Counted from the stretch's first letter, positions 1-11,450 are shown. The stretch is DNA of 64,000 nucleotides from Thuidium tamariscinum (GCA_947034885.2 OX344752.2:11656001-11720000); one strand, 5' to 3'. The notes: generated by a model from the letters alone, not told the origin. Numbers and translations: made by a program.

Positions 1-100
1 GTTTGGAGCGAGGTGGAGGGTGTTGACGTGGCGGGTTGGAGTGACGTGGCAGTTTGTGGCGAGCTGACGTGGCGGTTGGGTGAAGTGGCATTGTTCATGA
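1..100. other. GC-rich cluster of ACGTGGC motifs at window edge
   Basis: The first 100 bases are much more GC-rich than the following 3 kb and contain four spaced copies of a GTGGC core, three of them within GACGTGGC. ACGTGGC is the G-box/ABRE-type core bound by plant bZIP factors. The same core (as GCCACGTCA) is clustered again at 60.1-60.3 kb. The cluster is cut by the window edge, so it could be a promoter or the end of a repeat; I cannot tell which. Confidence 0.35.
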
Positions 101-329
101 AATTTTCATTTTTTTTTAAAACATTGACAAAATTAACAAATTTTTGTTAATTAATTAGCATGCTTTTGTTGTCAATCAACAACTTTCTGATAAAAATTCT
201 AACAATTTTTTGTTAATTTTGACTAACTTTTGTTGATGGTAACAAATTTTTGTTAATTTTTTAACAAATTTTTGTTGATAACTGCCCAAATTAACACGTC
301 CAAATCAACAAAAAATTGAACAACCAAAA
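101..329. other. AT-rich spacer, no gene
   Basis: Very AT-rich DNA with short recurring AACAAATTTTTGTT-like inverted words between about 130 and 310. No coding potential is visible. Confidence 0.5.
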
Positions 330-1110
330 TCAATACTTTTCTGTGACTTCAGACGCTGAATTTTCTAGTAGTGATTTTTTATGAACAAAATTGAAAACTG
401 TTGAGTGTTATACAATCTTAGAGGTGTAGAATTTTCTATTTGAGTAAGTAAATCCAATTGTGATCCTTTTCTTAAGGTGATAGTCTTTACAAATTTCTAT
501 CTAATTTGTACGATATTGTTGTAGGAACACTAATTTTTTAGAATTGTAAAATCTACAAAAATCTATGTGGGCAAGAAAAACTACAAAAACTAAATCAAAG
601 GCTGAACCTCCTTCTACTAGAATTATTTTCAATCACTCATAACTTCTTTGATTGACATGAAACTTTAGCCACACAAACTAGACTAGTATGTGCAACTTTT
701 CCAACAAGTTTTATTGAAAATGGATTGTATATGAAGAAGAAACAAGCCGTCAAAGTTTACTATATTCCAAAAAATGGCAGGATTTTGAACTTTGAAACAC
801 TCCCAAACATTCAAAACAACTTGAATTAACACAAAAAATTTATCACACAAACTAGACTTCAAGGGAAACAAAAACCAAAATTTTTTTTTTATTGAAAATG
901 ATCATTTGATGAAAGAGAAACAAGCCCCCGAAGTTGCAGCCCTATAATGCAGTTTCTGAACTCAAATTGAACCTGCAAACTTTGATTGGATGCCAAAAAA
1001 TCATCACATTTTGTATTGGTCTGAAAATTCTATCACACAAACTAGAAGACAACGCGCAACTTTTCCAACAAGTTTTATTGAATTTAGACATTGGATGCAA
1101 AAGTAATAGC
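330..1110 (-). repeat. Left arm of a large diverged inverted repeat
   Basis: Read on the minus strand, this stretch resembles 2,880-3,700 on the plus strand. Shared landmarks in the same order are 'CTCCTTCTACTA', 'CACTCATAACTTC', 'TTTGATTGACATGAAA' and 'TGTGCAACTTTTCCAACAAG'. The arm itself contains two or three degenerate subrepeats of about 190-250 bp, each with an ACAAACTAGA word. The short ORFs here look random. Confidence 0.55.
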
Positions 1111-2339
1111 ACTTTGAATTTGACTAAAAACTTTGAGGTGCGCTATCTGTGCCCTTTGGCCGGTGAGGGGTTAATGACAAATTCTCTTCTCTTTGTGTTG
1201 GAAAAAAATGCTGGTCTTTCTTATGTATAATGAACATAGAGTATAATTAATTATCACCCAAAAAAATTTCAAAATAAGATAGGGTGATTGAAATGACTTG
1301 ATTTTAGAAATTTAGGTAAAGATAGCCCTATTTTAATTCACCAAATGTACCTACATAGTCCCATCTTATAGGGGCTTGAACACATGTGATGTCCTAACAT
1401 ATTACATAGTGCACCACCTGAGTGAATGAGGTTGGCAACAAGATCAAGTCTTGGAATAAGAGAAACCACAAAGAGACACCTAGAGAATACTTGTAGATTA
1501 AAGAAGAGTGGTCTTGCAAATCCTAAAATCAAGGATGGAAGAGAAAAGGAAGGACCGGAGCTCCTTAGAGCACTTCCAATGTTGTACAACAAGCCCTATG
1601 GAAATTGCATTATGATGTGGCTCCAAAAATACCCACCCGAATGCAATTGGCCACTTTTTATTCTAGATCCCATTACTATCCAACTTAAGCTAAACATTTA
1701 GAAGAAATTTGAAGAGCCCAAGAAGTGTCACAGAATAGCAAAAGTCAATACATTTTCAACCTTTGTTTTTGTTTTAATAAATTCAAGCTCTCCATTTTTG
1801 CATGAAAGATCTATATTTAGTGCAAAATCTCTCTTTTATATCTCTTTACAATGCAATAAAGGTGCATTTGGGTTTTGCATTGCCAACTTTGCATTGTGGC
1901 ATTTTTTTTCCTAAAAGTTGCCAAAATACAATGATGCTTGCTTAAGGTAGGAGGTCCTTAAATGGCATAGGCATTAAAAATTGCCCTTAAGGCTATGAAA
2001 TGGATATGAGATGGTTCTTAAATTGACCTTTAGAATCATTGAATGAATCAAGGAAAAAAATTGTAAGAGCCAATCATTCTCTTTGCTTTCTCCATCTTTC
2101 TTAAAAGTTGCAAGTGAATGGTTTATGGAAGTCCTAGGGTCACAAATACATAACATTTAGTAGCATTGGTTGGCACTGCCTTTAGAGGGTGTAGAATATT
2201 TGACACCCCAACATTGTTTCATCAATAACTATAGAAGGAAGTAGACATGTGGAGGATGGAGAGGCTCCTAGGCTTTGGAATATGCCACACCCTTCATCGT
2301 AGAAGGAAGGTAGTGCCACAACATGCTCCTAAATGTTAT
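1111..2339. other. AT-rich intergenic DNA, no gene recognised
   Basis: No ORF looks like a conserved protein and none has plausible splice context. It lies between the two arms of the large inverted repeat, so it may be the interior of a degraded element. Confidence 0.45.
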
Positions 2340-2540
2340 GTAGACACCTATCACACAACTCATTTGAAAATTCATAACTAATTCAATAATGCTTCAAAAA
2401 CTATGAAACCACTTGTGTTAGATCCCTCATCTATTTTTCTTTCACTAGAAAATGAGCTAAAAATATTCCCCTATAAGTAGATACATGGAAAAGGCAAACC
2501 AACCCTTAGATGAGCGGTTTCTGCATCTCCTACCTTACCA
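2340..2540 (+). repeat. Dispersed repeat family C, copy 1
   Basis: About 200 bp shared with 21,950-22,130 and 28,120-28,300 in the same orientation. All three run from 'AAAATTCATAACTAATT'-like sequence through 'CTCATCTATTT' to 'CAACCCTTAGATGAGCGGTTT' or a close variant. Three diverged copies in one window indicate an old dispersed element rather than a gene. Confidence 0.6.
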
Positions 2541-2639
2541 CCTCCACTTCAAAATCTACATGTTGTACTTATTACAATGTGTGCATTGGAGACGCTCTTA
2601 CTGAAATGCAAGTTCCCAGTTTCTACATGTGAACCAATG

Positions 2640-2845
2640 AACAGGGAGTACCGACATTTAGTTACAAGTTAGCTAGTTGGAATTCAGAATTTCCGAATGA
2701 AGTTCAAAATTTCATGGAAAAACCTGATCATTTTTGAGGGAAAAAAAATAATATTCTTTATTTTCTTAAGGCCTAGCGGAGAGTATTCTCCAAGCAACCG
2801 GTTGGTGCAAGAAAATGTAGCATTTTAGCCAGTTAACCCTAGACC
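2640..2845 (+). repeat. Dispersed repeat, inverted partner upstream of SPIKE1
   Basis: About 200 bp that reappears in reverse complement at 32,625-32,815, just before the GC-rich SPIKE1 leader. Shared landmarks are 'ACATTTAGTTACAAGTTAGC', 'TATTCTTTATTTTCTTAAG', 'GAGAGTATTCTCCA' and 'GAAAATGTAGCATTTTAGC'. It probably belongs to one transposon family. Confidence 0.6.
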
Positions 2846-2879
2846 GCCCAAGTGGACGAAATGTGTCCTCACACATACT

Positions 2880-3700
2880 GGCAATCAACTTTGAAGCGCT
2901 ATAACATTTGCATCCAATGTTTGAATTCAATAAAAATTGTTGGGAAAGTTGTGCATGCTAGTCTAGTTATTATGGTAAGAATTTCAGATCAATCCAAGAC
3001 GTATTGAGTTTGTGAGAGTCATTCAAAGTTCACAGGTTCAATTTGGGTTCATCACACTACGCTGTAATGACTGCAACTTTGAGGGCTTGTATCTTTTTCA
3101 TAAAATGTTCGTTTTTAGTAAAATTTGTTGGGGTTTTGTTCCCCTTAAGGTTTAGTTATTGTGGTAATATTTTCATGGCAATCCAAGTTGTTTTGAATGC
3201 TTGGGAGCAATTCAAAGTTTAAAATCCAGACATTTTTGCAATTCAGTGAACTTTGGCGACTCATAACTTCTCCATACATGATTCTTTTTCAAACATTCTT
3301 GTTGGAGAAGTTGCACATACTTGTCTAGTTCTTGTGATCAAAATTTCATGTCAATCAAAGAGGTTTTGAGTGACTGAGAAGCATTTTAGTAGAAGGAGTT
3401 TTAGTCATAGATGTGATTTTTTGCTACTTTTTTCACTGTTTTTTAACATTTCAATTCCATTTTGCAGACACAGTGATTCATTTGTGTGATGTTTTTTCTC
3501 ACCAAATTTTTTATCTTTTAGTTTTGAATCACTTTGTAGCTTAAAGTTTTGTCATTTGAGTAGATTTAGAAATCAAATTTCACCTCCAAATGTGTTTTTA
3601 AGAAAATTTCAGCACCTTTTCTTAACACTAAAACATTATAATCTTTCAATCTATACGGTCAAACGACCCCAAATTTATTCCACACCATCTACAACATGCA
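2880..3700 (+). repeat. Right arm of a large diverged inverted repeat
   Basis: Plus-strand counterpart of 330-1,110. It holds three degenerate direct subrepeats of about 190 bp, each containing TCTAGTT, ATTTCAnG.CAATC and GTTTTGAG. The arrangement suggests a decayed foldback or composite element. No coding potential is visible. Confidence 0.5.
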
Positions 3701-3786
3701 CGCTATAATATTGTACGGTTAAGATCTTCATAACTTACTCTAATTTTGACTCTTCAGACTTGCAAAGGCAAGCAGTTTTTAAGCCT

Positions 3787-3849
3787 GGTTGGACCTTGGG
3801 CGGTCTAGTTGGACCTTGGGTGGTCTAGTTGGACCTTGGGCGGTCTAGT
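3787..3849 (+). repeat. Three tandem copies of a 20-bp unit
   Basis: Three consecutive copies of TTGGACCTTGGGCGGTCTAG, with one T/C difference in the middle copy. The unit is also found inverted as CTAGACCGCCCAAG at about 2,843, so the tandem may mark one end of a roughly 1-kb element and the inverted copy the other. Confidence 0.7.
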
Positions 3850-4109
3850 TGGCGGTTTGACCCCCTGGCTGTCGGAGAAAATCTACGTTAGAATTAAGTT
3901 CCGATATTCCAAGGCAAGTGGGAGAGCCACGTTTCAAGCACGCCTGGAATTTCATTGGCTCCTGTTTATCAGGAGAGCCCCATATTCCGCCACTTGGCAG
4001 TTGGAGACGTGGGGCCACTTAACTGAAGAAACTGGCAAGCGGAATCTTATCTCGTACTCTCCGTTAATTCCGCTCAGCCGGAAGCGCATTTCTACCGAAA
4101 GTTCGACAT
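3850..4109. other. Moderately GC-rich stretch, possible promoter or leader relic
   Basis: Base composition rises compared with both flanks and there is a CCAAT-type word (CATTGGCTCC). Open frames exist on both strands but none is long or recognisable, and the minus-strand ones run into the tandem repeat that follows. I treat it as non-coding. Confidence 0.3.
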
Positions 4110-4250
4110 CGCCAACCACGTCCATGGAGCCATGGAGGTATTGAATAGAGGGCAACGATGGAGGAATTGTACAGTCGCCAACCACGTCCATGGAGGTATT
4201 GAATAGAGGCAATGATGGAGGAATTGTATAGTCGCCAACCATGGAGGTGG
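4110..4250 (+). repeat. Tandem repeat of about 57-65 bp, two and a part copies
   Basis: Two units beginning TCGCCAACCACGTCCATGG and ending GGAGGAATTGTANAG, followed by a truncated third unit. The first copy carries an extra CATGGAGC insertion. Each full copy keeps an ACCACGT core. The repeat makes several minus-strand frames look open, but these are by-products of the repetition. Confidence 0.75.
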
Positions 4251-4946
4251 AGGAAATTTTGAAAAAAAAAAAGGTCGTTGAGTTGGACAAAGCTTGACAA
4301 GGAAAGTTTTTTTTTTCTTTCTACAATTCTCAATGGTGAAGGGATCGTCCGACAAAAACATTCATTTATGAATAAATGGTGGATGGTCTATTTTTTAAAA
4401 CTTTCAACTTGTACAATTCTAGGTGCCAAGATTTTGCTAAAGAAAAATTCGAAGAAATAAACTATCCAACTTTTGAATGGGACATTCCTTATTGGAAGTT
4501 TAGGTAGAAATTGTGAGTCTCAAAATGAGAAGATTATAATTTATGGTAGCCTTCAAAGCCATTAACTTTCCTTCATGAACCCTATTCATTATATTGAACC
4601 TTTACCTTTCCACTTAACTAATGTTGTTGCATGTAGTATATTCTATATCATCAATTGTAGAATGAAGGTAGTGATTTAGTACATATTGTTGAGTGTTATG
4701 ATGGCTTAGTGCTAGGGCATTTGCTCATGTTGACAAGTAAGTCAAGTCACTTGACCAACAAATATTTTCACTATTTTCCATTTATGCATATCCTATAATT
4801 GAAGCTATTTTAGGTAATATAATAAAAAAGCATCCATATTCCCATTCTTGTATTATAGACTACTAGTAAATGTGTTATTAGATATTTGTTAATGTGTCCT
4901 TCAAATGTTTAACTTTGATCCTCAAACACATTTGTAGGATACATAT
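4251..4946. other. AT-rich spacer, no gene
   Basis: I see no coding region, repeat boundary or structured RNA here beyond homopolymer runs. Confidence 0.45.
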
Positions 4947-4950
4947 TTAA

Positions 4951-5690
4951 CCCCTAAAGCCCTTAGGTGCGTTTTTTGGCATTATAAATTTTTTGGGCAA
5001 CTCACTATAAACAGAGTTTTTATTTTTTTTTGCTGAAATTTTTACACAAGATGTGCCCAAGGAGTAGCCTTAAGGCCCAACAATTTTTGTAACTTTTGAC
5101 TTTGTGGTTAAAAAGTTATGGCATGATATGTCGTATTCTTTACTTGGAGGGCAGCTCGGGCAGCTGAAAAACTTCTTTAAAAAAACTTTTTTTTTGAAAG
5201 TGAAATTTCAAATTTATTCTTTAGATTTTTACAGACATGGGAAGCTTTGTTTCATCCCATTTGGATTAAGGAGTCAAAAGTTATGAGCAATTTTAGTTTG
5301 CAGGTAGGTATGGAATTTTTGAAAACCACACCTACCCACAAACTAAAATTGCTCATAACTTTTGACTCCTTAATCTAAATGGGATGAAACAAAGCTTCCC
5401 ATGTCTGTAAAAACCTAAAGAATAAATTTGAAATTTCATTTTTGAAAAAAAAAGTTTTTTTAAAGAAGTTTTTTCAGCTGCCCGGGCTGCCCTTTGAGTA
5501 AAGAAAACGACATATCATGCCATAACTTTTTAACCACAAAGTCAAAAGTTACGAAAATTGTTGGGCCTTAAAGCTACTCCTTGGGCACATCTTGTGTAAA
5601 AATTTCAGCGAAAAAAAATAAAAACTCCATTTGTAGTGAGCTGCCCCAAAAATTTATAATGCCAAAAAACGCACCTCATGGCTTTAGGGG
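4951..5690. mobile_element. 740-bp foldback element flanked by TTAA
   Basis: The sequence folds on itself almost completely. Two arms of about 360 bp are inverted copies separated by a loop of about 20 bp near 5,311-5,330. The ends are CCCCTAAAGC and GCTTTAGGGG, each flanked by TTAA (4,947-4,950 and 5,691-5,694). TTAA target sites with CCC-starting termini are typical of the piggyBac superfamily, so this may be a piggyBac-type MITE. No transposase is present. Transcription through it would give a long double-stranded RNA. The ORF at about 5,104 lies within one arm and is not a gene. Confidence 0.8.
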
Positions 5691-5944
5691 TTAAACTTAG
5701 TACTACATAACCGGTTGTTGACTTTTCAATGCTAACATGGCTCTACATTGTGGGCTACCCATCACCATCACCATCACAAGTTATGACTCATAACCTTCTT
5801 TCCTTTCAACTTGCTTCCTACATCCTTGGATCATGAAAATGAAAGGTTATGATTGAAAATGAACAACCGATCCCGCTCACCCTACATCCGCTTGCAGGGC
5901 AGAATTGGCCCTTTCTACTGGAACCATTTCTCTCGCTTGATAAA

Positions 5945-6185
5945 TCTAAGGGAGAGGCACCCAATGGCGTCCATGTCCCCAATGCCGTTCATTTTTAAGT
6001 CAGTTATTCATTCTAGAACAAAAATGTAGAGGGACTGGAGACTGCTTATTGTTTTAGGTCAAAAGAAATAAGTCATATACTGCCTACCTACATTTATAGC
6101 CTGAAATGATTGTGTGCTATAGAAACGGACGGCATTGGGTACAGGACTACAGGGACGTCATTGGGTGCCCCTCCTTTAAAAGGGC
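5945..6185. repeat. Imperfect inverted repeat
   Basis: GAGGCACCCAATGGCGTCC and CCCCAATGCCGTTC near 5,951-5,993 are matched in inverse order by GACGGCATTGGGT and GACGTCATTGGGTGCCCCTC near 6,127-6,173. The arms are about 45 bp. It may be a small MITE; I did not find a clear target duplication. Confidence 0.5.
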
Positions 6186-6254
6186 AGATGTGGACTACCT
6201 TAGAATCGGACGGAAAAACAGGGGCCAGCTGAGTGTCTGGCAGTTGGGTCCGCC

Positions 6255-6310
6255 TGGAAGGGGTGTGAAATTTTTGGAGCCCCGCCCGCCCCAAGTCCCC
6301 CACACCAAGT
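6255..6310 (+). repeat. GC-rich segment duplicated upstream of the acidic-protein gene
   Basis: GTGAAATTTTTGGAGCCCCG followed by CCCGCCCCAAGTC is repeated in reverse complement at about 12,935-12,980 with only a few changes. Both copies sit in short GC-rich islands within AT-rich DNA. The cause of the duplication is unknown. Confidence 0.55.
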
Positions 6311-6479
6311 CCCCCGCACCAAGTCCCCGTCCAGAAAGTCTTGGGACAACCCGCCAACTGGGGTTCGCCCGACCTTTTATGAAGTGCGCCTCTTGCTTTG
6401 TTACTCTTTCATCACAAAATTATGAGGAGTTTTAAAACTTTAAATGGCCCTTCAATACTGCAAAAAAATTAGAGTAAAT

Positions 6480-7030
6480 ATGATCAAAGAAATGTATATA
6501 AGAAATTTGTAGCTAAAAAATAGTGGAAAAATAATTAAATAGTTCATTATGTGTTTGATCATGTTTTCATTCAAAACATTCTAGAACTACTATTTCTAGT
6601 ACATGACACAAATTCTCAAAAAAAAAAAATTGGTACACATGTAATTGTAGGATTGTCTAGTATGGTGGTTTGAGAGGATGTGGAAAAAATTTCAAGCAAT
6701 TTCTACCCTATAGATTAGAAGATATTAGTGTTTGAATAGTCAAAAAAATCTTTTTTTGGCCCAACAAAAAATGGGAAGCTACACTTCACAAGGTCACATT
6801 GGTATAAAATGGTATCCAAAATGGTGGTTATCCTTTGGATTCATTCTTCAAGGCAAGTTTGCTACATGCATAAAAAATTTCTAATCAATTTGAGAAGTAC
6901 ATATATAGGGGGAAAATGATAAATAGAAAGAAGTAGAAAATGATATCAAAATGCTAAATTTTTGTTAATTTACATACTAAATTGAAAAATCCCAATCCCA
7001 ATGGTTGTAATGTTGTAATAAACAATCTAC
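6480..7030 (-). repeat. Dispersed repeat family B, inverted arm
   Basis: Reverse complement of the family-B repeat at 7,620-8,050; other copies are at 11,950-12,240 and 31,280-31,740. Shared landmarks on the sense strand are TTTATTACAACATT, GTAACCACCA, AATGTGACCTTGTGAAGTG and CTAATATCTTGCAATCTATA. Together with 7,620-8,050 it forms a large inverted repeat with a loop of about 590 bp. Confidence 0.65.
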
Positions 7031-7160
7031 ACTTAGAATTGGATTGTCCAAAATTTCTATGCTATCAAAAAACACAATTTGGGCATGTAAGGGTTAATTG
7101 GTTTTCTGAAGATTTTTCATAGTTTTTCTCTTAAAGTTTCATTGTTGAATAATGGTTTAA

Positions 7161-7540
7161 CCCCTAAACACCCAAATTGCATTTTATGGCAATATAACAA
7201 TTTTGGGCAGTCAGGTAGGCAATTCACTACAAATAGAGATTTTTTTTTCATTGAAATTTCTACACAACATGTAGGGAAGGAAAAGCTTCAAGGCCCAACA
7301 ATTTTCATAGCTTTTGACTACATAGTTCAAAAGTTATTGTAAGATATGTACTTTTCACTCTTCACTAAGTAGTCTGGGCAACAAAAAAAACCTCTTTACA
7401 AATTATATTTTGAAGAAATAAAAATTTGAAATTAGTTCATTAGATTTTTATCTAAATGGAAAGCTTTGAATTATTCCATTTTTATCAATGAGTCAAAAGT
7501 TATGAGGAGTTTTAGTTTGGGGTAGTTTATGGCTAGTTAT
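7161..7540 (+). repeat. Diverged copy of one arm of the TTAA foldback family
   Basis: It starts TTAA-CCCCTAAACACCC at 7,157 and then follows the order of the 4,951-5,312 arm: GGCAATATAA, GGGCAN, CACTACAAATAGAG, AGGCCCAACAATTTTC, CTTTTGACT, GAAAGCTTTGAATT and GAGTCAAAAGTTATGAG. No matching right end is evident. A further copy of the same segment lies near 30,985-31,180. Confidence 0.65.
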
Positions 7541-7619
7541 AGAATCTCTGCACTACAAAAAGTTTGAAATCCTTTATTTAATTCAATTTTTAATATTTTT
7601 GAAATTTTTTTTTTTTTTG

Positions 7620-8058
7620 GTGTAGACTGTTTATTACAACATTTTAACTATTGGGATTGGTATTTTTCAATTCCCTATATAAATTGTTTACAATTTCCTC
7701 TATAGTATTTTGCCTCATTTTCTACTTTTTTCTACTCACTTTTTTTTCCCTATATGTTGTACAATTCCAAATGATTTGAAATTTTTTTATACATGTAGCC
7801 AATTTGCCTTTAAGAATGAATCAAAAGAGTAACCACCAATTTGAAAAAAAAATTCATTCAAATGTGACCTTGTGAAGTGTAGCTATCTGATTTTTTGTAG
7901 GGTCAAAACAATTTATTTTGTCAATTCAAACGCTATCATCTTGCAATCTATATGGTGAAAAATTCTGCAATTTTTTTTCATATTTCAAACAAATGTACTA
8001 CAAGATCCTACAATTTTGTATGTCAAAAAATGTTTTTTTTCCTAAGTTTTGGTACATG
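7620..8058 (+). repeat. Dispersed repeat family B, sense arm
   Basis: Sense-strand copy of the family described for 6,480-7,030. The 732-bp element at 8,063-8,794 is inserted at its end; the repeat then continues after 8,795 with TTAGAAAATGGCAATTTTGG, as in the uninterrupted copies at 12,190 and 31,700. Confidence 0.65.
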
Positions 8059-8062
8059 TATT

Positions 8063-8794
8063 GGGTCATTGCAAGAAACACATGTACTATTTTGTCACAC
8101 ATTGCATGCTGATCAGTTTTTTGGCCATAACTTTTGTTTTTTAGCTCCAAATGACTCAAGATTTCTAGGGAAGGTACTCATAACTATTATACACCTTCCT
8201 TGATTTTTTCATAATTTTCAAAAATATTTTACTATCCAAAAATAGACCCCAATTGGATGTCACACTTGGCAGTTTAGGGGTTTTTAGTACCTGAGCTATA
8301 CCTTTTTTTAATGATTTTGAGATGAAATTTGGATGAGATGGTCTTCTAGTAGATTTCTAGCTCTCCAGAGAAGGATTTTTTTTTAAAGTTAATTTTGTGA
8401 GGTGTGGAGGTCTATAAAGTGAACTCCCTTCTGCTTGTATTTTGAAACATATAAAATATTATTTTGGTGGGTTTTTTTGTGAATGACCATCTCCATAAAG
8501 TTGTTGCAAATGTTCACTTTTTATTTTTTGAAAATACTTATTTTTATTATTTTTCCCTAATTTTTGAATCAAAATACCTATTTTCTTGAGATTTGGCACT
8601 TTTCAAGTTCTCCTATTTAGAGAATTTTTCTATCAATTTCCTTCAGTGAAAACCTTAATTTTAGAGGCATATACATTATTCTTATTTTTTAAATTTTTTT
8701 AAAATTATTTTTCTAATTTTATAGTACTACTGAAAAAATTATGAGTACTGTTGCAAAACGCAACAATTAGGATAGGTGTTTCTTGCAATGACCC
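8063..8794. mobile_element. 732-bp MITE-like element with 19-bp perfect terminal repeats
   Basis: Termini GGGTCATTGCAAGAAACAC (8,063-8,081) and GTGTTTCTTGCAATGACCC (8,776-8,794) are perfect inverse copies. The 4-bp word TATT flanks both sides (8,059-8,062 and 8,795-8,798) as a probable target duplication. A second member of nearly equal length is at 18,500-19,221. The interior is AT-rich and has no transposase. Related decayed copies are at about 10,880-11,450 (reverse), 25,664-26,290 and 52,510-52,760 (reverse). A 4-bp duplication is uncommon; Sola-type elements are one known class with it, but the assignment is open. Confidence 0.85.
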
Positions 8795-8829
8795 TATTAG
8801 AAAATGGCAATTTTGGAGAGGTTTTGGTG

Positions 8830-10870
8830 AAAATATAGTAAAAAAATTTAGAGGTTAAATCAATGGTAGGTTCATCAAGATATATACTTTCTTTGTGAAT
8901 ATACAAATATGTATTTCTTGTTTTAGATTATATACTTAGAATACAAATACAAATATGAAAAAATTGATAATCTATGACATTTAGGCATACATTGTCAATG
9001 ATAAATGCATTAAAAACATGTTCACTTTGTATATTTGTGTTTTGTGGCTATTTATTTTTTAAATGTGAAAAAAAAATTATCCTATATTTTATGTAAGTCA
9101 TCAAAATTGAAGATTTTTTTGTGAGATAAAATTGAAAATTTCCTTGTGTTTTTATTCTCTAATCCATTATGTATTTGAATTTTTCTAAGGCAATGTATTT
9201 GGTTCTTCAGACCAATTCTTTGAGTTTCATTTCTTCTTTTTGACATACTTTAAATGTGTTTCATATACACAAGACTCCCAATTCTTCATTTTTTCTCAAC
9301 ATAGATTTCTGTAAATGAGAATCGAAAGAACTATAAGTATGTACACAAGGGCATTTGATCTTATAAATGTACTTTAAGCTCATGACTTCTATAACAACCT
9401 ATTGTGAGAAAATGAGAGCCTAAGGAAAGAAGGTTGGAAGGCTACACAAATGAGAGGTGGAAACTTCTACATCTACTGAGAACCAGCACAGTCTAAGATC
9501 AACTTCAAAAAATAACCTTAAATAGCATAATTATTGAAATAAAAGGAACTACAACATTGAAAGAGAGAAGTCTAAGTTCATCTACATCTAAAGGCATTGG
9601 AAAGACAAATTTGAAGCGAAAGCCAAAGTTCATATCCTAAAGCAAAGGCAGAGGGCCAAAAGTAGAAAGTTAACATTAATAATAATATGTTTGTATTAGT
9701 ATTTTTATGATTTGATGCTTTATATTTCTACTCTCAATATCTAGAATTTGTTTCTTCTCTTCTAAGTAGTTGGGTCACTTATAAATGTATTCCGTTGAAT
9801 TTCTATAGTTGTCTAAAGTACTAAGTAGTATAAATTTATAATTTTTATGCTACAACTTAATTGCTTACTCAATATATTTGACAACTTATATTTCAATACC
9901 AAAACATGGTGTAAATTGTCTTTTACCTACTTCATCACCTTGCTTCAATTGTTTATCACATTCACAACAAGATTCTATTGTGTCACTTTTTTCTATCATA
10001 ATTTTTGTGAATCATGTATTCCAAAATACTTTTGAAATTCTTCAAAAAAAAGTCATTTTTTATTTTGAAGAAGACATCAATTTGTGATGTGGAGGTGTCA
10101 ATAAAGTTTAGTCTTGCCTTCAAGTGGAGTCATGTCTTTTTCTATTGTAGCCTTCTTCTTTGAAGTCCTACCATTTCCCATTCTCATGAATAAATAATAT
10201 ATATCCTTTTTGATGGAAGTGCAATTGATAGGAAAAGATCTTGCAAACAAAAAGGCTTTGTGATTGAATTCACGCATTTCTTCATGATATCAATTTTGTA
10301 CTTCATTTCATCGTTTTTATATTCTCCATTTCACATATAACTTGTAAGAACTCTTTTTCTTTGCCATTATGTAATGAACTATCATTCACAAAGTCTTCAT
10401 TGTTGACTTCTTCAAATATAGGAAGAATTAGATGTCCTATTCATGTACTTGAAGATGAGGCTTCTTCATCATTGAAAGACAAGTAATGTTTTTTCACTAT
10501 CAACTATGCACACTACAAGTATGTATTTACAAGTCAATATGGGAAAAAAGAAGTAACAAAAACGAGTACTTAAGGATATATGTAACTATGCAAAGAAGTC
10601 TCACTTGAAATACAAAGTATCTTTTATTTTGCATTGAATACTTGAAATACACTTGGTAGATGACTTTCATGCTTCTAAAATAGTTTTGCACCACTTGTTA
10701 GACAATGTTGACAAAGTTTATCATTTGCTCTTTTTGAGAACCTCTTTAAATCACCTACCACAACAAATGGTCTTTGCATTGGATTTTCATATGTTGGTCA
10801 ATATTCTTGGTAGAAAATTACCTTCCCTTGTTTTCAATGCCTCAAAACTTTGACATTGGCAGCATCCCAA
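8830..10870. other. AT-rich DNA, possibly a decayed minus-strand coding region
   Basis: No intact gene. On the minus strand between about 10,870 and 10,080, short stretches look protein-like (for example a lysine-rich run near 10,170) but are broken by many stops and frame changes. They may be the remains of a transposon ORF. I cannot assign a family. Confidence 0.3.
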
Positions 10871-10879
10871 TTATCTAGG

Positions 10880-11450
10880 GGGTCATTGCAAGAGAGACCT
10901 ATCAAAAAGTGTAGTGTTTTGTACTATATTCATTTTTAGTTCTTTAGAAATATTGTATAATTAATAAATCAATTTTTTTAAAGGAAAAAAGGAAAAAAAA
11001 AAATGTTTGATGGATATATCTTTAAGAAGAAAGTACCCAAGGAAGAAAAAGCATAAAAAATTCTTTAAGTAGGAGAACTAGAAAAGAATAGAATTTCATG
11101 AAAATTATAACTTTCACTATAATTTCAATTTGTAATTTGTAAAAAATAGAAAAAAAGTTTTTTAAAAACTATAAATTGTACATTTGAGAAGACTTTATGG
11201 TGAAGAGATTTCACCAAAAGAATGATCTTGAAATCATTTTCAATGTTTAAAATTGCGTGTGCAAGGAAGCTCTATTTGCATAAACAAAGAAGACATAAAA
11301 CAATGTTTTTTAAAATTATTTCTGGTAGGTCCATGCCTTCCTAGTGCAGAAATAGATCTTAGAAATGTCAAATCTAGATCATTAATTTCAAGTACTCTCC
11401 AATACTAGAACCCCCCAAATTGCAAAGTGTGACAAATTAGCTAAATTTAA
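10880..11450 (-). repeat. Decayed reverse copy of the 19-bp-TIR element family
   Basis: GGGTCATTGCAAGAGAGACC at about 10,881 resembles the terminus of the 8,063 element. Downstream, AAGAAAAAGCATAAAAAATTC and GTAGGAGAACTAGAAAAG are the reverse complement of the segment at about 8,590-8,650 in that element. The end sequence CCAAATTGCAAAGTGTGACAA is also found at 52,750 and, inverted, at 25,860. Confidence 0.5.

Noticed and set aside
3809-4361. Overlapping frames of 89-112 codons on both strands
   Set aside because: They arise from tandem repeats at 3,787 and 4,110 and show no coding signature.
10080-10870. Candidate transposase gene on the minus strand
   Set aside because: Too many stops and frame changes; no catalytic motif could be identified.
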